Positions 56,450-64,000 of a stretch of DNA of 64,000 nt are shown in pieces (position 1 is the stretch's first letter; every line of letters starts with the position of its first letter). The notes under the pieces are model-generated. The model was not told where the DNA came from. It saw only the letters and a program-made list of their open reading frames with translations, and searched no databases. Where the stretch lies: contig NZ_JH379029.1 in NCBI RefSeq assembly GCF_000235505.1, positions 1-64,000 of the forward strand, in the 5' to 3' direction. Origin of the DNA: Hungatella hathewayi WAL-18680. Lineage in GTDB: Bacteria; Bacillota; Clostridia; Lachnospirales; Lachnospiraceae. The translations under genes and the position numbers were made by a program.

Positions 56450-57120
56450 GCCGTCTCCTCCAACAGATATCCTCTCCCGCGAATCGTCTTCACCGTTACA
56501 TCACTCTTTAAAAACGCCAGCTTCTTTCTCAAAAATGAGATATACACCTCCACGCTGTTATACTCCGCCTCACTGTCATATCCCCATATCTTTTCCATAA
56601 ACAACTCCTTCGTAATCACCTGCTTGGGGTTGGCAAAGAACAGTTCCATCATCTGGTATTCTTTCGCCCCAAGTTTTACTCTCTCTTCCTTATAACAGAG
56701 CTCTCCCGCATTCTTATCCAGGGACAGTCCGCCCTGGCTCACCACGTCCCCCACGAATTCCGGTCTTCTTCTCCCCATGGCCCGGACTCTGGCCAGCAGT
56801 TCTCCCATATCAAACGGCTTCGCCAGATAATCGTCCGCCCCCATATCCAGTCCCTTTATCTTATCCTCCACCTGGCTCCTGGCCGTCAGCATCAGCACCG
56901 GCGTGGAAATTCCATTTTTCCGGTACCCTTCCAGCACCGAAAAACCGTCCATCCCCGGCAGCATCACGTCCAGAATCACCAAATCATAAAGGCCGGTCAG
57001 CCCATAGTCCAGCCCATCCGTTCCGTCATACACCACATCCACGCCATACTTCTGCTGCCGCAATACCTCCGCCACAGCCACCGCCAGCGCCTTCTCATCT
57101 TCCACCAGTAATAATTTCAC
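56446..57120 (-). CDS. OmpR/PhoB-family response regulator
   Basis: About 224 aa. Receiver domain with phospho-acceptor Asp51 (VILDVMLPGMDG), Thr in LMLTARS and Lys in LAKPFD; C-terminal winged helix (AKEYQMMELFFANPKQVITKELFMEKIWG; VEVYISFLRKKL). The GTG at 57120 (MKLLLVEDEK) lies 8 nt after AGGAGG; an ATG two codons upstream lies only 2 nt from it. OmpR-type regulators bind direct repeats with 10-11-bp spacing, which is what lies upstream. Confidence 0.94.
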   Translation of the reverse strand: MKLLLVEDEKALAVAVAEVLRQQKYGVDVVYDGTDGLDYGLTGLYDLVILDVMLPGMDGFSVLEGYRKNGISTPVLMLTARSQVEDKIKGLDMGADDYLAKPFDMGELLARVRAMGRRRPEFVGDVVSQGGLSLDKNAGELCYKEERVKLGAKEYQMMELFFANPKQVITKELFMEKIWGYDSEAEYNSVEVYISFLRKKLAFLKSDVTVKTIRGRGYLLEETA

Positions 57121-57140
57121 AGTCATATCCTCCTTTCCAT

Positions 57141-57172
57141 CATTTAACACAAAACCCTTGATAAAACCTTGA
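57141..57172 (-). promoter_or_regulatory. Response-regulator box before its own gene
   Basis: Minus strand: TTCAAGG/ATCAAGG with 11-bp period (CCTTGA at 57156-57161 and 57167-57172), 9 nt, then TAAATG (57141-57146). Suggests autoregulation of the two-component operon. Confidence 0.6.
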
Positions 57173-57246
57173 ATATTTTATGTTTTTTCTGTGAAAATTC
57201 AAAAATATGGATTTCCGCCACCAGCTAACAGATAAAAGGAGACGCG

Positions 57247-57270
57247 AAAAAGGAGCGGTCTCCCGCTCCA
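57247..57270 (-). terminator. Strong intrinsic terminator
   Basis: Perfect 7-bp GC-rich stem, GAGA loop, then five T on the minus strand. It ends transcripts coming from the ABC-permease side and from the predicted small RNA promoter. Confidence 0.85.
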
Positions 57271-57327
57271 ATTTCATTTTCATAAAGTTTTCAAAAAGGG
57301 AATAAAGGAATTTGCTGTTCGATTACA
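57247..57327 (-). ncRNA. Predicted ~80-nt small RNA under two-component control
   Basis: Starts ~7 nt after a TAAGAT box that follows the regulator repeat, ends at the strong hairpin GGAGCGG-GAGA-CCGCTCC plus TTTTT. The interval has no credible gene. Expression is untested; the hairpin could instead serve only as a terminator for the upstream ABC operon. Confidence 0.45.
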
Positions 57328-57333
57328 AGACCT

Positions 57334-57366
57334 ATCTTACAATCCCCACCTTGAAAGAACCTTGAA
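57334..57366 (-). promoter_or_regulatory. Third response-regulator box with -10
   Basis: Minus strand: TTCAAGG twice with 11-bp period (CCTTGAA at 57349-57355 and 57360-57366), 9 nt, TAAGAT (57334-57339): the same repeat, spacing and -10 as before the surface-protein gene. It begins 5 bp after the permease stop codon. Confidence 0.65.
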
Positions 57367-57370
57367 TTTC

Positions 57371-58255
57371 TTAACCTTTTACCGCGCCCATGGTAATTCC
57401 CTGTGTGAAATACCTCTGGAAGCACAGGAACACGATGATAATCGGCACAGAGGCCAGCGCCGCGCCTGCCATGATAAGACCGAAGTCATTGGACATCTCG
57501 CTCAGTTTACTGGCGATACCGAGGGCTATGGTCTTGGACTCGTTCTGCGTCAGCATAACCAGCTGCAACGGATACTCGTTCCAGGAGTTGATGAACGTAA
57601 AGATTGCCAGCGCGCCAAATCCCGGCTTGATAATCGGGAACGCCACATTGATAAATGTCGTCAGCTCCCCAGCGCCGTCAATGCGGGCCGCCTCCAGCAG
57701 CGAGCTTGGAATATTTTCCGAAAACTGCTTCATCATAAACACGCCGAACGGCCATCCAACCACCGGCAGAATCACCGCGAACATGGAGCCCCACACCGAT
57801 TTTAACAGCCCCAAATCCGACATTTCCTTCATCAGAGGAATCAAGATTACCTGTTTTGGCAGCGCCATGGCGCACACGAACAGTCCGAATATCAGTCCTT
57901 TTCCCCAGAACCGTTTCTTCGCCAGCACATAACCTGCCAGAGACGCGGTAATACAGGTCAATACCATGGCCACCACGGAGATAAACACACTGTTAAACAG
58001 CCACCGGATAGCCATCGGCATTCCCATTCCAAGGAATTCCGTCTTGCTCTTAAAGAGCCTTGCAAAGTTATCCCAGGAAATGGTGGTGGGTATCCATTTC
58101 ACCATCTCCCCCGACTTGATAATGATATCGCTCTTAATCTTCACCGAACCGGTCACAATCCAGTATAGCGGGAAGAGAAAGAACACTGCCATTACTGCAA
58201 GGAGGAGAATTGTTACCACATAATAAGGTGTTATTGCTTTTTTCCGATTCACCAT
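57371..58255 (-). CDS. Carbohydrate ABC transporter permease (MalG-type)
   Basis: 294 aa, six membrane helices. The cytoplasmic EAA loop is EAARIDGAGELTTFINVAFPIIKP, then NSWNEYPLQLVML. It pairs with the upstream MalF-type permease (11-bp gap) and the solute-binding lipoprotein. No ATPase gene is present; many Firmicutes share one MsmK/MsmX-type ATPase among such systems. Confidence 0.93.
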   Translation of the reverse strand: MVNRKKAITPYYVVTILLLAVMAVFFLFPLYWIVTGSVKIKSDIIIKSGEMVKWIPTTISWDNFARLFKSKTEFLGMGMPMAIRWLFNSVFISVVAMVLTCITASLAGYVLAKKRFWGKGLIFGLFVCAMALPKQVILIPLMKEMSDLGLLKSVWGSMFAVILPVVGWPFGVFMMKQFSENIPSSLLEAARIDGAGELTTFINVAFPIIKPGFGALAIFTFINSWNEYPLQLVMLTQNESKTIALGIASKLSEMSNDFGLIMAGAALASVPIIIVFLCFQRYFTQGITMGAVKG

Positions 58256-58265
58256 ATCTCTCCTC

Positions 58266-59207
58266 CTATTCTGTCGTTCCGCCGTTCATCACCTTAAACT
58301 GAAGGGCGCTGAACAGGGCAATGACGATTGCAAGGACCACACCCATGGCATCGGCATAGCCAAATTCCTTGGTGGTCTTAAACGCGATTTCATACAACAG
58401 ATACATCACCGTACTGGTGCTGTAATTGGGGCCGCCGGAGGTCAACAGCTGAATCAGCGCGAAACACTGGAAGCTGTTGATGGTGGTGATAACCGCCACA
58501 TACAGCGTTGTCGGCATGACAGACGGCCACTTGATTCTCCAGAACACCTGAAAATCGTTGGCGCCGTCCACCTTGGCCGCCTCCTCCAAGGAGGTGTCCA
58601 CATTTCCCAGGGCCGCCACGTAGAGCACGATAGGCTGGCCGATGGAGGTGGTGAACAGAATCAATATAATACACCACAGCGCCATGGATTCGCTGGCCGT
58701 CCAGGGAAGCGGCTGGCCGCCGAAGCCTCTGATAATATAGTTGAGAAGACCGTCATATTTGTCAAACATCCATTTCCAAACGACAACTACCGCCACGGAA
58801 CCGGTGACAACCGGCAGATAAAAGACACAGCGGAAGAAGGAGCGGATACCGGAGCGCATCTTGTAGATGGCAGAACCCACCCACAGGGAAAATGCCGTAA
58901 CCGCCGGCACGGAAACCGCCACGATGATCACAGTGTTCACGGCTGATTTTAAGAATATCTTGTCTTTAAACAGCCTGGCATAATTGGAAAAGCCCACGAA
59001 GGTCCCCTTGGGGTCCGTAAAGCTGGCATTGGTAAAGCTGGTAATCACGCCCATCACCATAGGGGTAATCACAAATCCGATAAAGAAAAACAGCGCCGGA
59101 AGCAGAAACAGATAGGAAACCATGGTCTCTCTCCGCTGAAGCACAAGACTGCGCGCGGGGGCTTTCTGCTTCTTCGGCCGTCCGGCCTTTTGTGTAGCAC
59201 TTGCCAT
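58266..59207 (-). CDS. Carbohydrate ABC transporter permease (MalF/UgpA-type)
   Basis: 313 aa. A basic N-terminus (~28 residues) precedes six helices; first helix YLFLLPALFFFIGFVITP. EAA loop EAAKVDGANDFQVFWRIKWPSVMP. Partner of the downstream permease. ~96 bp separate it from the binding-protein gene. Confidence 0.93.
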   Translation of the reverse strand: MASATQKAGRPKKQKAPARSLVLQRRETMVSYLFLLPALFFFIGFVITPMVMGVITSFTNASFTDPKGTFVGFSNYARLFKDKIFLKSAVNTVIIVAVSVPAVTAFSLWVGSAIYKMRSGIRSFFRCVFYLPVVTGSVAVVVVWKWMFDKYDGLLNYIIRGFGGQPLPWTASESMALWCIILILFTTSIGQPIVLYVAALGNVDTSLEEAAKVDGANDFQVFWRIKWPSVMPTTLYVAVITTINSFQCFALIQLLTSGGPNYSTSTVMYLLYEIAFKTTKEFGYADAMGVVLAIVIALFSALQFKVMNGGTTE

Positions 59208-59303
59208 ATATTCTCACTCCCTCTTTTACATTGAGACTCCCTCCCCCCGCTACCGGCAGAGGAAGGGAGCCATAAGTGTCTCACTTGTTCATCACAAAAT
59301 CAA

Positions 59304-60632
59304 TTAGTTATTTGCAGAGGAGTTAAACTCATCAGCTGCCGCCTGCGGGTCGGTACCGTTAAATACCTGCTGAAGCATATTGAACCACAGTGGACGCATA
59401 GCTGCAAATCCAGCCCGTGTGTTGTAATAAGGTCCGTAGTACTGACTCCAGGAAGCCAGCATAGCTTTGTGCTCATCGCCAGGATACAAATCGCCGAAGG
59501 ATGCGCGTACCGGGAATGCGTTTGTCTTCACAACACTCTTTGGTCCCCACTCGGAGTCGTCACAGATAAACTTCACGAACTCTTTGGCTGCTGCCGCGCG
59601 CTCGTCGGACTTGTTATCAAATACGCAGAAACCATTTACCAGATACTCTAAGGATGGCTTGCCGCTCTCAGACGGGAACGGAACTGCAATCTGGGTATAA
59701 TCTTCCGATGCATAGGTTACCTCGTTGGAGGTACCGAAGCAGAATGTCATAGCACAGGTCTCCTGCTGGAACTTCTGTAACTCGTCGGCCGCCGCCATAT
59801 CAAAACCAGCGTCGATAGACTTGTTGTTGTACATATCCTGTAACAGGGTCAACGCTTTCACGCCATTGGCATCGATATTCCACTTTCCATCCGCATTCAC
59901 AATGGAGGAACCATATAAGTTGTTCACGAGAGCACGGGTACCCTGGTCGCCGCCCTGTCCGCCACAGTAAACGATAGCCGGAACCTGAGTCGGAGCCGCG
60001 TCACGGAGCGCCTCACACATTTTCACAAAGTTGTCAGTTGTCCAGGTGCGGTCGCCTTCCAGGTTCACATACTGAAGTGCGTCTGCCTTTTCCAGCGCCT
60101 CTTTATTCAGTCCCATGTAGAACGGAGAAGAGGAAATCGGATACATCCATGCGGTGCCGTCAGCGCCTACACAGGTCTCCACCAGTGACTGGCTGGTCAA
60201 ATCGCTCTTTAACTCCCCTAACATATCATCCAGCGGAACCAGATAACCGGCGTCGCCAAACTCGATGATACGTCCTGGTGCGTCAAACAAAATGTCCGGC
60301 GCGGTTCCGGATGTGAGCGCTGCTGTCAGCTTATCCGGACCGGATGTGAAATCTATGTATTCAACTTTTACTTTAATATCAGGATGAGACGCATTGAACG
60401 CATCCACAACCTCCTGCTCATAACCGGTATCAACGCCAAATGTCGGGAACGCCCACCATACAATCTCGGTAACGCCGCCGGCCGGAGCTTCCGTGGAAAC
60501 CGCTGCCGTCTCTGTCTTCGCCGCCGTGGTGTCAGCCACCGTCGCCGCGTTCTCTGATGTCTTGCTTCCGCATCCTGCCAGAGTACCTGCCACCAATGCG
60601 GCAGCCAAACCTAATGACATAATTTTTCTCAT
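59304..60632 (-). CDS. Sugar ABC transporter substrate-binding lipoprotein
   Basis: 442 aa, cluster B/extracellular family 1 type. Lipobox TLAGC with Cys21, then a Thr/Ala-rich linker. Mature part has VVDAFNASHPDIKVKVEYIDF and GTAPDILFDAPG. Start preceded by AAGGAGG. The linked nanE, ROK kinase and RpiR regulators suggest a sialic-acid or related amino-sugar substrate, as an inference; the specificity cannot be read from sequence. Confidence 0.92.
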   Translation of the reverse strand: MRKIMSLGLAAALVAGTLAGCGSKTSENAATVADTTAAKTETAAVSTEAPAGGVTEIVWWAFPTFGVDTGYEQEVVDAFNASHPDIKVKVEYIDFTSGPDKLTAALTSGTAPDILFDAPGRIIEFGDAGYLVPLDDMLGELKSDLTSQSLVETCVGADGTAWMYPISSSPFYMGLNKEALEKADALQYVNLEGDRTWTTDNFVKMCEALRDAAPTQVPAIVYCGGQGGDQGTRALVNNLYGSSIVNADGKWNIDANGVKALTLLQDMYNNKSIDAGFDMAAADELQKFQQETCAMTFCFGTSNEVTYASEDYTQIAVPFPSESGKPSLEYLVNGFCVFDNKSDERAAAAKEFVKFICDDSEWGPKSVVKTNAFPVRASFGDLYPGDEHKAMLASWSQYYGPYYNTRAGFAAMRPLWFNMLQQVFNGTDPQAAADEFNSSANN

Positions 60633-60738
60633 TACTTTTCCTCCTTAAACATACTTTTACTTAAGCCCTTAATAGAAAAGGCGCACCCGAATCAACTGAA
60701 ATTTTTTGACTCTGCCACGCCTTTGCTGTTATGTGCTT

Positions 60739-60791
60739 ATTATATAATGGAAAAATTATTTTGTCAACATGAATAAAAAAAATATTTTTTT
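60739..60791 (-). promoter_or_regulatory. Promoter of the ABC transporter with upstream palindrome
   Basis: Minus-strand TTGACA (60762-60767), 17-bp spacer, TATAAT (60739-60744). Nine bases further upstream lies a 16-bp A7-TA-T7 palindrome (60776-60791), either an UP-like tract or a regulator site. The leader is ~100 nt. Confidence 0.8.
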
Positions 60792-60817
60792 CTTGCATTT
60801 TTAGGAATATTGCTACA

Positions 60818-61676
60818 TCAGTACAGTTTTTCCAGGACCGAAGCCGAGGTTTTTTCGTTATTTTTGCTACATCGCTCAAAATACCGCCGGTAGTATTCCG
60901 TGTACATCAGGTCCACCAGAAACAGCTGGCAGATTTCTGCGGACGTGGAACCGCCCTGAAGGGGACCCTCGTTGGCCGCACTCAAAAGCACCACGTCCGC
61001 ATGGGCCGTCAGCGGTGATTTGACGAACCGGGTGACGCAGATCACTCTGGCCCCCAGCCCGCTTTGCCACCTCCGCAATGTGAATGGTATCCTTGGTCGC
61101 GCCGGAATAGGAAAATATCACCGCCACGTCCTTCTCCGACATGGTAGCCGCCATCATGGTCTGCATATGGGAATCCTGTACACAGTATACCTTCGGTTCG
61201 ATTCTTAAAAACTTGTTCGTCGCCTTCATCGCAGTCAGAATGCTGGCCCCCACTCCAAAGAAGCAGATTCTGCCCGCCTCATGAAGCATGTCAATGGCCT
61301 TCGTGAACTCCTCCGCGTCCAGAATCGCGAAGGTCTCTGTCAAGGCGTTCACATTGGTATTCAGCACCTTCTGCGCCAGCTCCTGAAACGAATCATCCAG
61401 GGAAATGTTGCTGGTATACTGGTCCAGCCCCCGCTCATCCCCGTCATGAAGGCTCAGGGACAGCAGCATCTTAAACTCCTGGTACCCTTTCAGTTCCATG
61501 GTCTTGCAAAAACGGAACACGCTGGTATCCCCCACCTTGCACGCTTCCGCCAAATCCGTTATGGACATAAACAATACATCCTTCGGATTCTGCAAAATAA
61601 AATCAGCTACTTTCTTCTCCGCTTTCGTGAACTGATTGTATCCCGCTCTTATTTTTACTAAAAAATCCCCCTGCAT
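60818..61676 (-). pseudogene. RpiR-family regulator, frameshifted
   Basis: An intact copy would be ~285 aa: N-terminal helix-turn-helix (FMSITDLAEACKVGDTSVFRFCKTM) and a SIS sugar-phosphate domain (VIFSYSGATKDTIHIAEVAKRAG). Reading shifts at a run of five G (plus-strand CCCCC, 61051-61055). With four G the frame would continue ARVICVTRFVKSPLTAHADVVLLSA to the stop at 60818. As given, the protein ends early, at 60876, with an unrelated tail. A true mutation, slippage-based switching and a sequencing error are all possible. A paralogue with an intact frame lies just upstream. Confidence 0.85.
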
Positions 61677-61745
61677 AACGATAGTTCCCCTTTCCGTAAG
61701 TAAAACGCTGTCCCCATCAAGTAATCAAAACGCCCCTCTGACTGT

Positions 61746-62621
61746 CTATAACAACCGGTTCGAAATAGCCTTAACCGTTATATCGCGGTTCTCCTCGCTT
61801 GCATCCGCATCCAGTCGGATGTATTCCTGGTAAACCATATCAATCACCATCAGCTGCGCCAGCTTTGCCACCACGGTGCCGGATTGAAGCGGACTCTCGT
61901 TGGAACCGCAGATCAACACCACGTCGGCAAACTGGGTTGCCGGAGATTTGGCATATCTTGTCACAACGATAATCCGGGCCCCCCGCTCCCTGGCCAGCGT
62001 CAGAATATCCACCATATCCTTGGTGGCGCCTGAGTAGGAGAAAAACCAGATGGTATCCCGCTCCGTCAAAAGAGAGGCCGCTATCATCTGGAGATGGGTG
62101 TCCTGAACCGTGGTGAACTCTCTGGCCACCGTCGCAAACCGTACCCACGCCTCCATGGCCGTTATCAGGCTGCCTCCCTGCCCCAGACAGTAGACACGCT
62201 CCGAATTTTTCAGGATTCGGGCCGCCAGCGCCACGCTCTCCGGCTTCAAAAGCTCCAGCGTCTGCTCGATAGCCGCAAAATACATGGTTTTCAATTTTTG
62301 TCCGGTGGTGGGAATGTCGTCGCTCCGGGTGATGCTGCTGTACACATCCAGTTCGTCGTCCGGGCGGGCGGAGGCTCCCATGGCGCTTCCCTGTTCCTTG
62401 GCCAGCGCCAGTTTAAAGTCATTGTATCCTTTATAACCAAGCATTTTACAGAACCGGAATATGGTGCTGTCCGCCACCTTGCACTGCTCTGCCAGCTCCG
62501 TGATGGATACCAGCTGTAAATTTCCGCTCTGCTTCATGAAATAATCGGCAATTCTTTTTTCGGCCTTCGTCATCTTGCTGTATTTTTCTGCGATACGATT
62601 CGGCACATTCATATAACTCAT
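61746..62621 (-). CDS. RpiR-family transcriptional regulator
   Basis: About 291 aa. Helix-turn-helix at residues ~35-60 (VSITELAEQCKVADSTIFRFCKML) and SIS domain (VYCLGQGGSLITAMEAW; FFSYSGATKDMVDIL). The start at 62621 follows GAAAGGAG. Members sense phosphosugars such as N-acetylmannosamine-6-phosphate. It lies between the ROK kinase and the frameshifted RpiR copy. Probable local regulator of the amino-sugar genes. Confidence 0.92.
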   Translation of the reverse strand: MSYMNVPNRIAEKYSKMTKAEKRIADYFMKQSGNLQLVSITELAEQCKVADSTIFRFCKMLGYKGYNDFKLALAKEQGSAMGASARPDDELDVYSSITRSDDIPTTGQKLKTMYFAAIEQTLELLKPESVALAARILKNSERVYCLGQGGSLITAMEAWVRFATVAREFTTVQDTHLQMIAASLLTERDTIWFFSYSGATKDMVDILTLARERGARIIVVTRYAKSPATQFADVVLICGSNESPLQSGTVVAKLAQLMVIDMVYQEYIRLDADASEENRDITVKAISNRLL

Positions 62622-62683
62622 CCCCGTATCTCCTTTCCCCTTCTCCTCGTACGCCCCTATGCGCAATGGGCGCCCACAGATAT

Positions 62684-62712
62684 AGTATAATCTGCAGCCG
62701 CCCACCATTCAA
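62684..62712 (-). promoter_or_regulatory. Promoter of the RpiR gene
   Basis: Minus-strand TTGAAT (62707-62712), 17-bp spacer, TATACT (62684-62689). The leader contains the palindrome GGGCGCCC. Confidence 0.7.
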
Positions 62713-62752
62713 GCATAACTGTGTTCGAATTGCCAAAAAATTAACTTTCCCC

Positions 62753-63631
62753 TTATTCTGTCATACGGCTGGCCAGATAGGCGGCCCCCATAATGCCAGC
62801 CATATTGCCAAGCTGGGCCTGCTTGATAGTCACATTGCGAAAACTGCTCATAATCCGCGCGGCAGTCTTTCGCCTTACTTCTTCCAAAATATAGGGCTGC
62901 GCCATAACACCGCCTCCCAGCACCACACAGGGAGGATTGAAAATATGGATAAGCGTCACCAGACCGTACACGATCTCATCGGTCCAGCTATCCACAATCT
63001 CCTTTACCTGTTCCTCCTCCAGCCGTGCAAAGATGGCTCTGCCATTGTCAAGCGTGCTGTCATATTCTTTCGCTCTGGCAACCAGCGCCGTGGTGGACGC
63101 GTATTTTTCATAGCAGCCACGAAACGGGTCGCCAACCACACTGTCCTCCGGATGAAGCATCATGGCTCCAAATTCCCCGGCGGAAAATGCACTGCCTGTG
63201 TATATCTTCTTGTCTATCACCACGGAGCCGCCAACTCCGGTTCCGTAGGTGATGCACAGGAAATCATCAAACTCCCGCCCTGCGCCGAACTGGCCTTCGC
63301 CGACGGCGGCAGCATTCACATCATTTTCCACCGCTACGGGGACTCCAAATTCGCCTGTCAGGATATCACGGATTCTGGTGCCGGTATAACCGGGGATATT
63401 CTCGTTGGCATAGCGGATATACCCTTCCTCGGAATTCACCTGTCCCGCCGTGCTGATGCCTATGGCCTCAAAACCGTCATAGGTGTGAAGAATCTCTTTC
63501 GCCCGCTCCATCACATAAGCGCCGCCCCGGGCCGCATTCGTGTCATGTTCCCGCACTTCCTCCACTCCTGTGCCATTCCAGATTCCGGACTTTATGGACG
63601 TACCGCCGATATCAAGCGCCACAATTTTCAT
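62753..63631 (-). CDS. nanK: ROK-family kinase, probable N-acetylmannosamine kinase
   Basis: 292 aa. ATP motif ALDIGGTSIKSG, catalytic Asp in ENDVNAAAVGE, phosphate loop ITYGTGVGGSVV, and LGGGVMAQ. The ROK zinc motif (CxCGxxGC) is not intact; the region reads VGDPFRGCYEKYAST, as in some Firmicutes ROK kinases. It starts 9 bp after the nanE stop codon. Assignment as NanK rests on adjacency to nanE; glucokinase activity cannot be excluded. Confidence 0.75.
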   Translation of the reverse strand: MKIVALDIGGTSIKSGIWNGTGVEEVREHDTNAARGGAYVMERAKEILHTYDGFEAIGISTAGQVNSEEGYIRYANENIPGYTGTRIRDILTGEFGVPVAVENDVNAAAVGEGQFGAGREFDDFLCITYGTGVGGSVVIDKKIYTGSAFSAGEFGAMMLHPEDSVVGDPFRGCYEKYASTTALVARAKEYDSTLDNGRAIFARLEEEQVKEIVDSWTDEIVYGLVTLIHIFNPPCVVLGGGVMAQPYILEEVRRKTAARIMSSFRNVTIKQAQLGNMAGIMGAAYLASRMTE

Positions 63632-63640
63632 AGTAACCTC

Positions 63641-64000
63641 CTACTGAATCGCTGCCACAAATCTCTTGGTGATCTCCATCGGTCTTGTGATGGCTCCGCC
63701 AATCACCGCGGCCCAGACGCCGGAATCAAGAGCTGCCTTCAACTGCTCCGGCAGCCAGATGCCGCCCTCGGCAATCACCGGTTTCCCGCAATCTTTCGCA
63801 AGCTGGCCAACCAGATCAATGTTTGGCAGTTCGGCGCCTTTCGTGTACTCCGTATACCCGTGCAGGGTGGTTCCAATGAAATCAAAACCTATCTCTGCCG
63901 CGTGCATTCCCTCTTCATAGGTGGAGCAGTCAGCCATAAACAACTGGTCCGGATATTTCACCCTGATTTCCCCGAAAAATTCGTCCAGAGTTCTGCCATC
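63641..64000 (-). CDS. nanE: N-acetylmannosamine-6-phosphate 2-epimerase (partial)
   Basis: The 3' 119 codons are present and the gene continues past the right edge. The segment YPDQLFMADCSTYEEGMHAAEIGFDF, then GTTLHGYT and PVIAEGGIWLPEQLKAALDSG, ending GAITRPMEITKRF, is the NanE TIM-barrel pattern. The enzyme converts ManNAc-6-P to GlcNAc-6-P in sialic-acid catabolism. It is upstream of the ROK kinase in one transcript; nanA may lie outside the window. Confidence 0.93.
   Translation of the reverse strand, partial: DGRTLDEFFGEIRVKYPDQLFMADCSTYEEGMHAAEIGFDFIGTTLHGYTEYTKGAELPNIDLVGQLAKDCGKPVIAEGGIWLPEQLKAALDSGVWAAVIGGAITRPMEITKRFVAAIQ

Noticed and set aside
57150-57290. 47-codon frame starting near 57287 (minus strand)
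   Set aside because: It runs through a strong terminator and the regulator box, has no ribosome-binding site and no recognisable composition.

Overview
The window is a chromosomal segment of a Gram-positive Clostridia member. The 16S rRNA fragment at the left edge, the clostridial gene order (ecfA1-ecfA2-ecfT-truA-rplM-rpsI near the S10/spc/alpha cluster), the zinc-type S14, the long-form HPF and the TTGACA-N17-TATAAT promoters all point to Lachnospiraceae; from memory the 16S 5' end resembles Hungatella/Enterocloster/Lacrimispora most. Almost every gene is on the minus strand. No CRISPR array, insertion sequence or prophage was seen. Layout, left to right: (1) 1-812, start of an rRNA operon read leftwards: promoter, tRNA-Ser(UGA), a pair of 44-nt hairpin repeats, tRNA-Ser(GGA), 16S 5' end. 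(2) 1012-8746, housekeeping genes: ispD, the t6A genes tsaD, tsaB and tsaE, rimI, an RNase Z-type hydrolase and tex. (3) 8869-16691: two small membrane proteins, the aspartate-family module (ACT-domain protein, hom, lysC), prfB with its programmed +1 frameshift, and secA. (4) 16692-17298, a 607-bp gene-free block with a DnaA-box cluster, followed by hpf, a hipBA toxin-antitoxin module with a palindrome-flanked promoter, trxB, an SDR, a zinc-dependent phospholipase C-like protein, greA, a GH13 glucosidase and an AraC regulator. (5) 25643-49637, the translation supercluster: rpsI, rplM, a truA fused to a GNAT acetyltransferase, the ECF energising module, two cell-wall-binding-repeat proteins, then the alpha, spc and S10 operons. 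(6) 49985-57120: two further cell-wall-binding-repeat proteins, a methyltransferase, an acyltransferase and an OmpR-type two-component system. (7) 57371-64000: a carbohydrate ABC transporter, two RpiR regulators (one frameshifted), a ROK kinase and the edge of nanE, best read as an amino-sugar/sialic-acid locus. The most interesting signal is regulatory. Three sites carry the same direct repeat, on the minus strand TTCAAGG with an 11-bp period followed exactly 9 nt later by a -10 box. One precedes the two-component operon, one precedes the neighbouring large surface protein, and one precedes a gene-free stretch ending in a strong terminator, which predicts an ~80-nt small RNA. Together they suggest a self-contained envelope-response circuit: sensor kinase, regulator, surface protein and sRNA. 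Second is the pair of 44-nt hairpins between the serine tRNAs: eight of their eleven differences form four compensated base pairs, evidence for a conserved RNA structure. Start codons were moved from the longest frame where a ribosome-binding site supports a downstream start. Functions are from motif recognition; no database search was possible.
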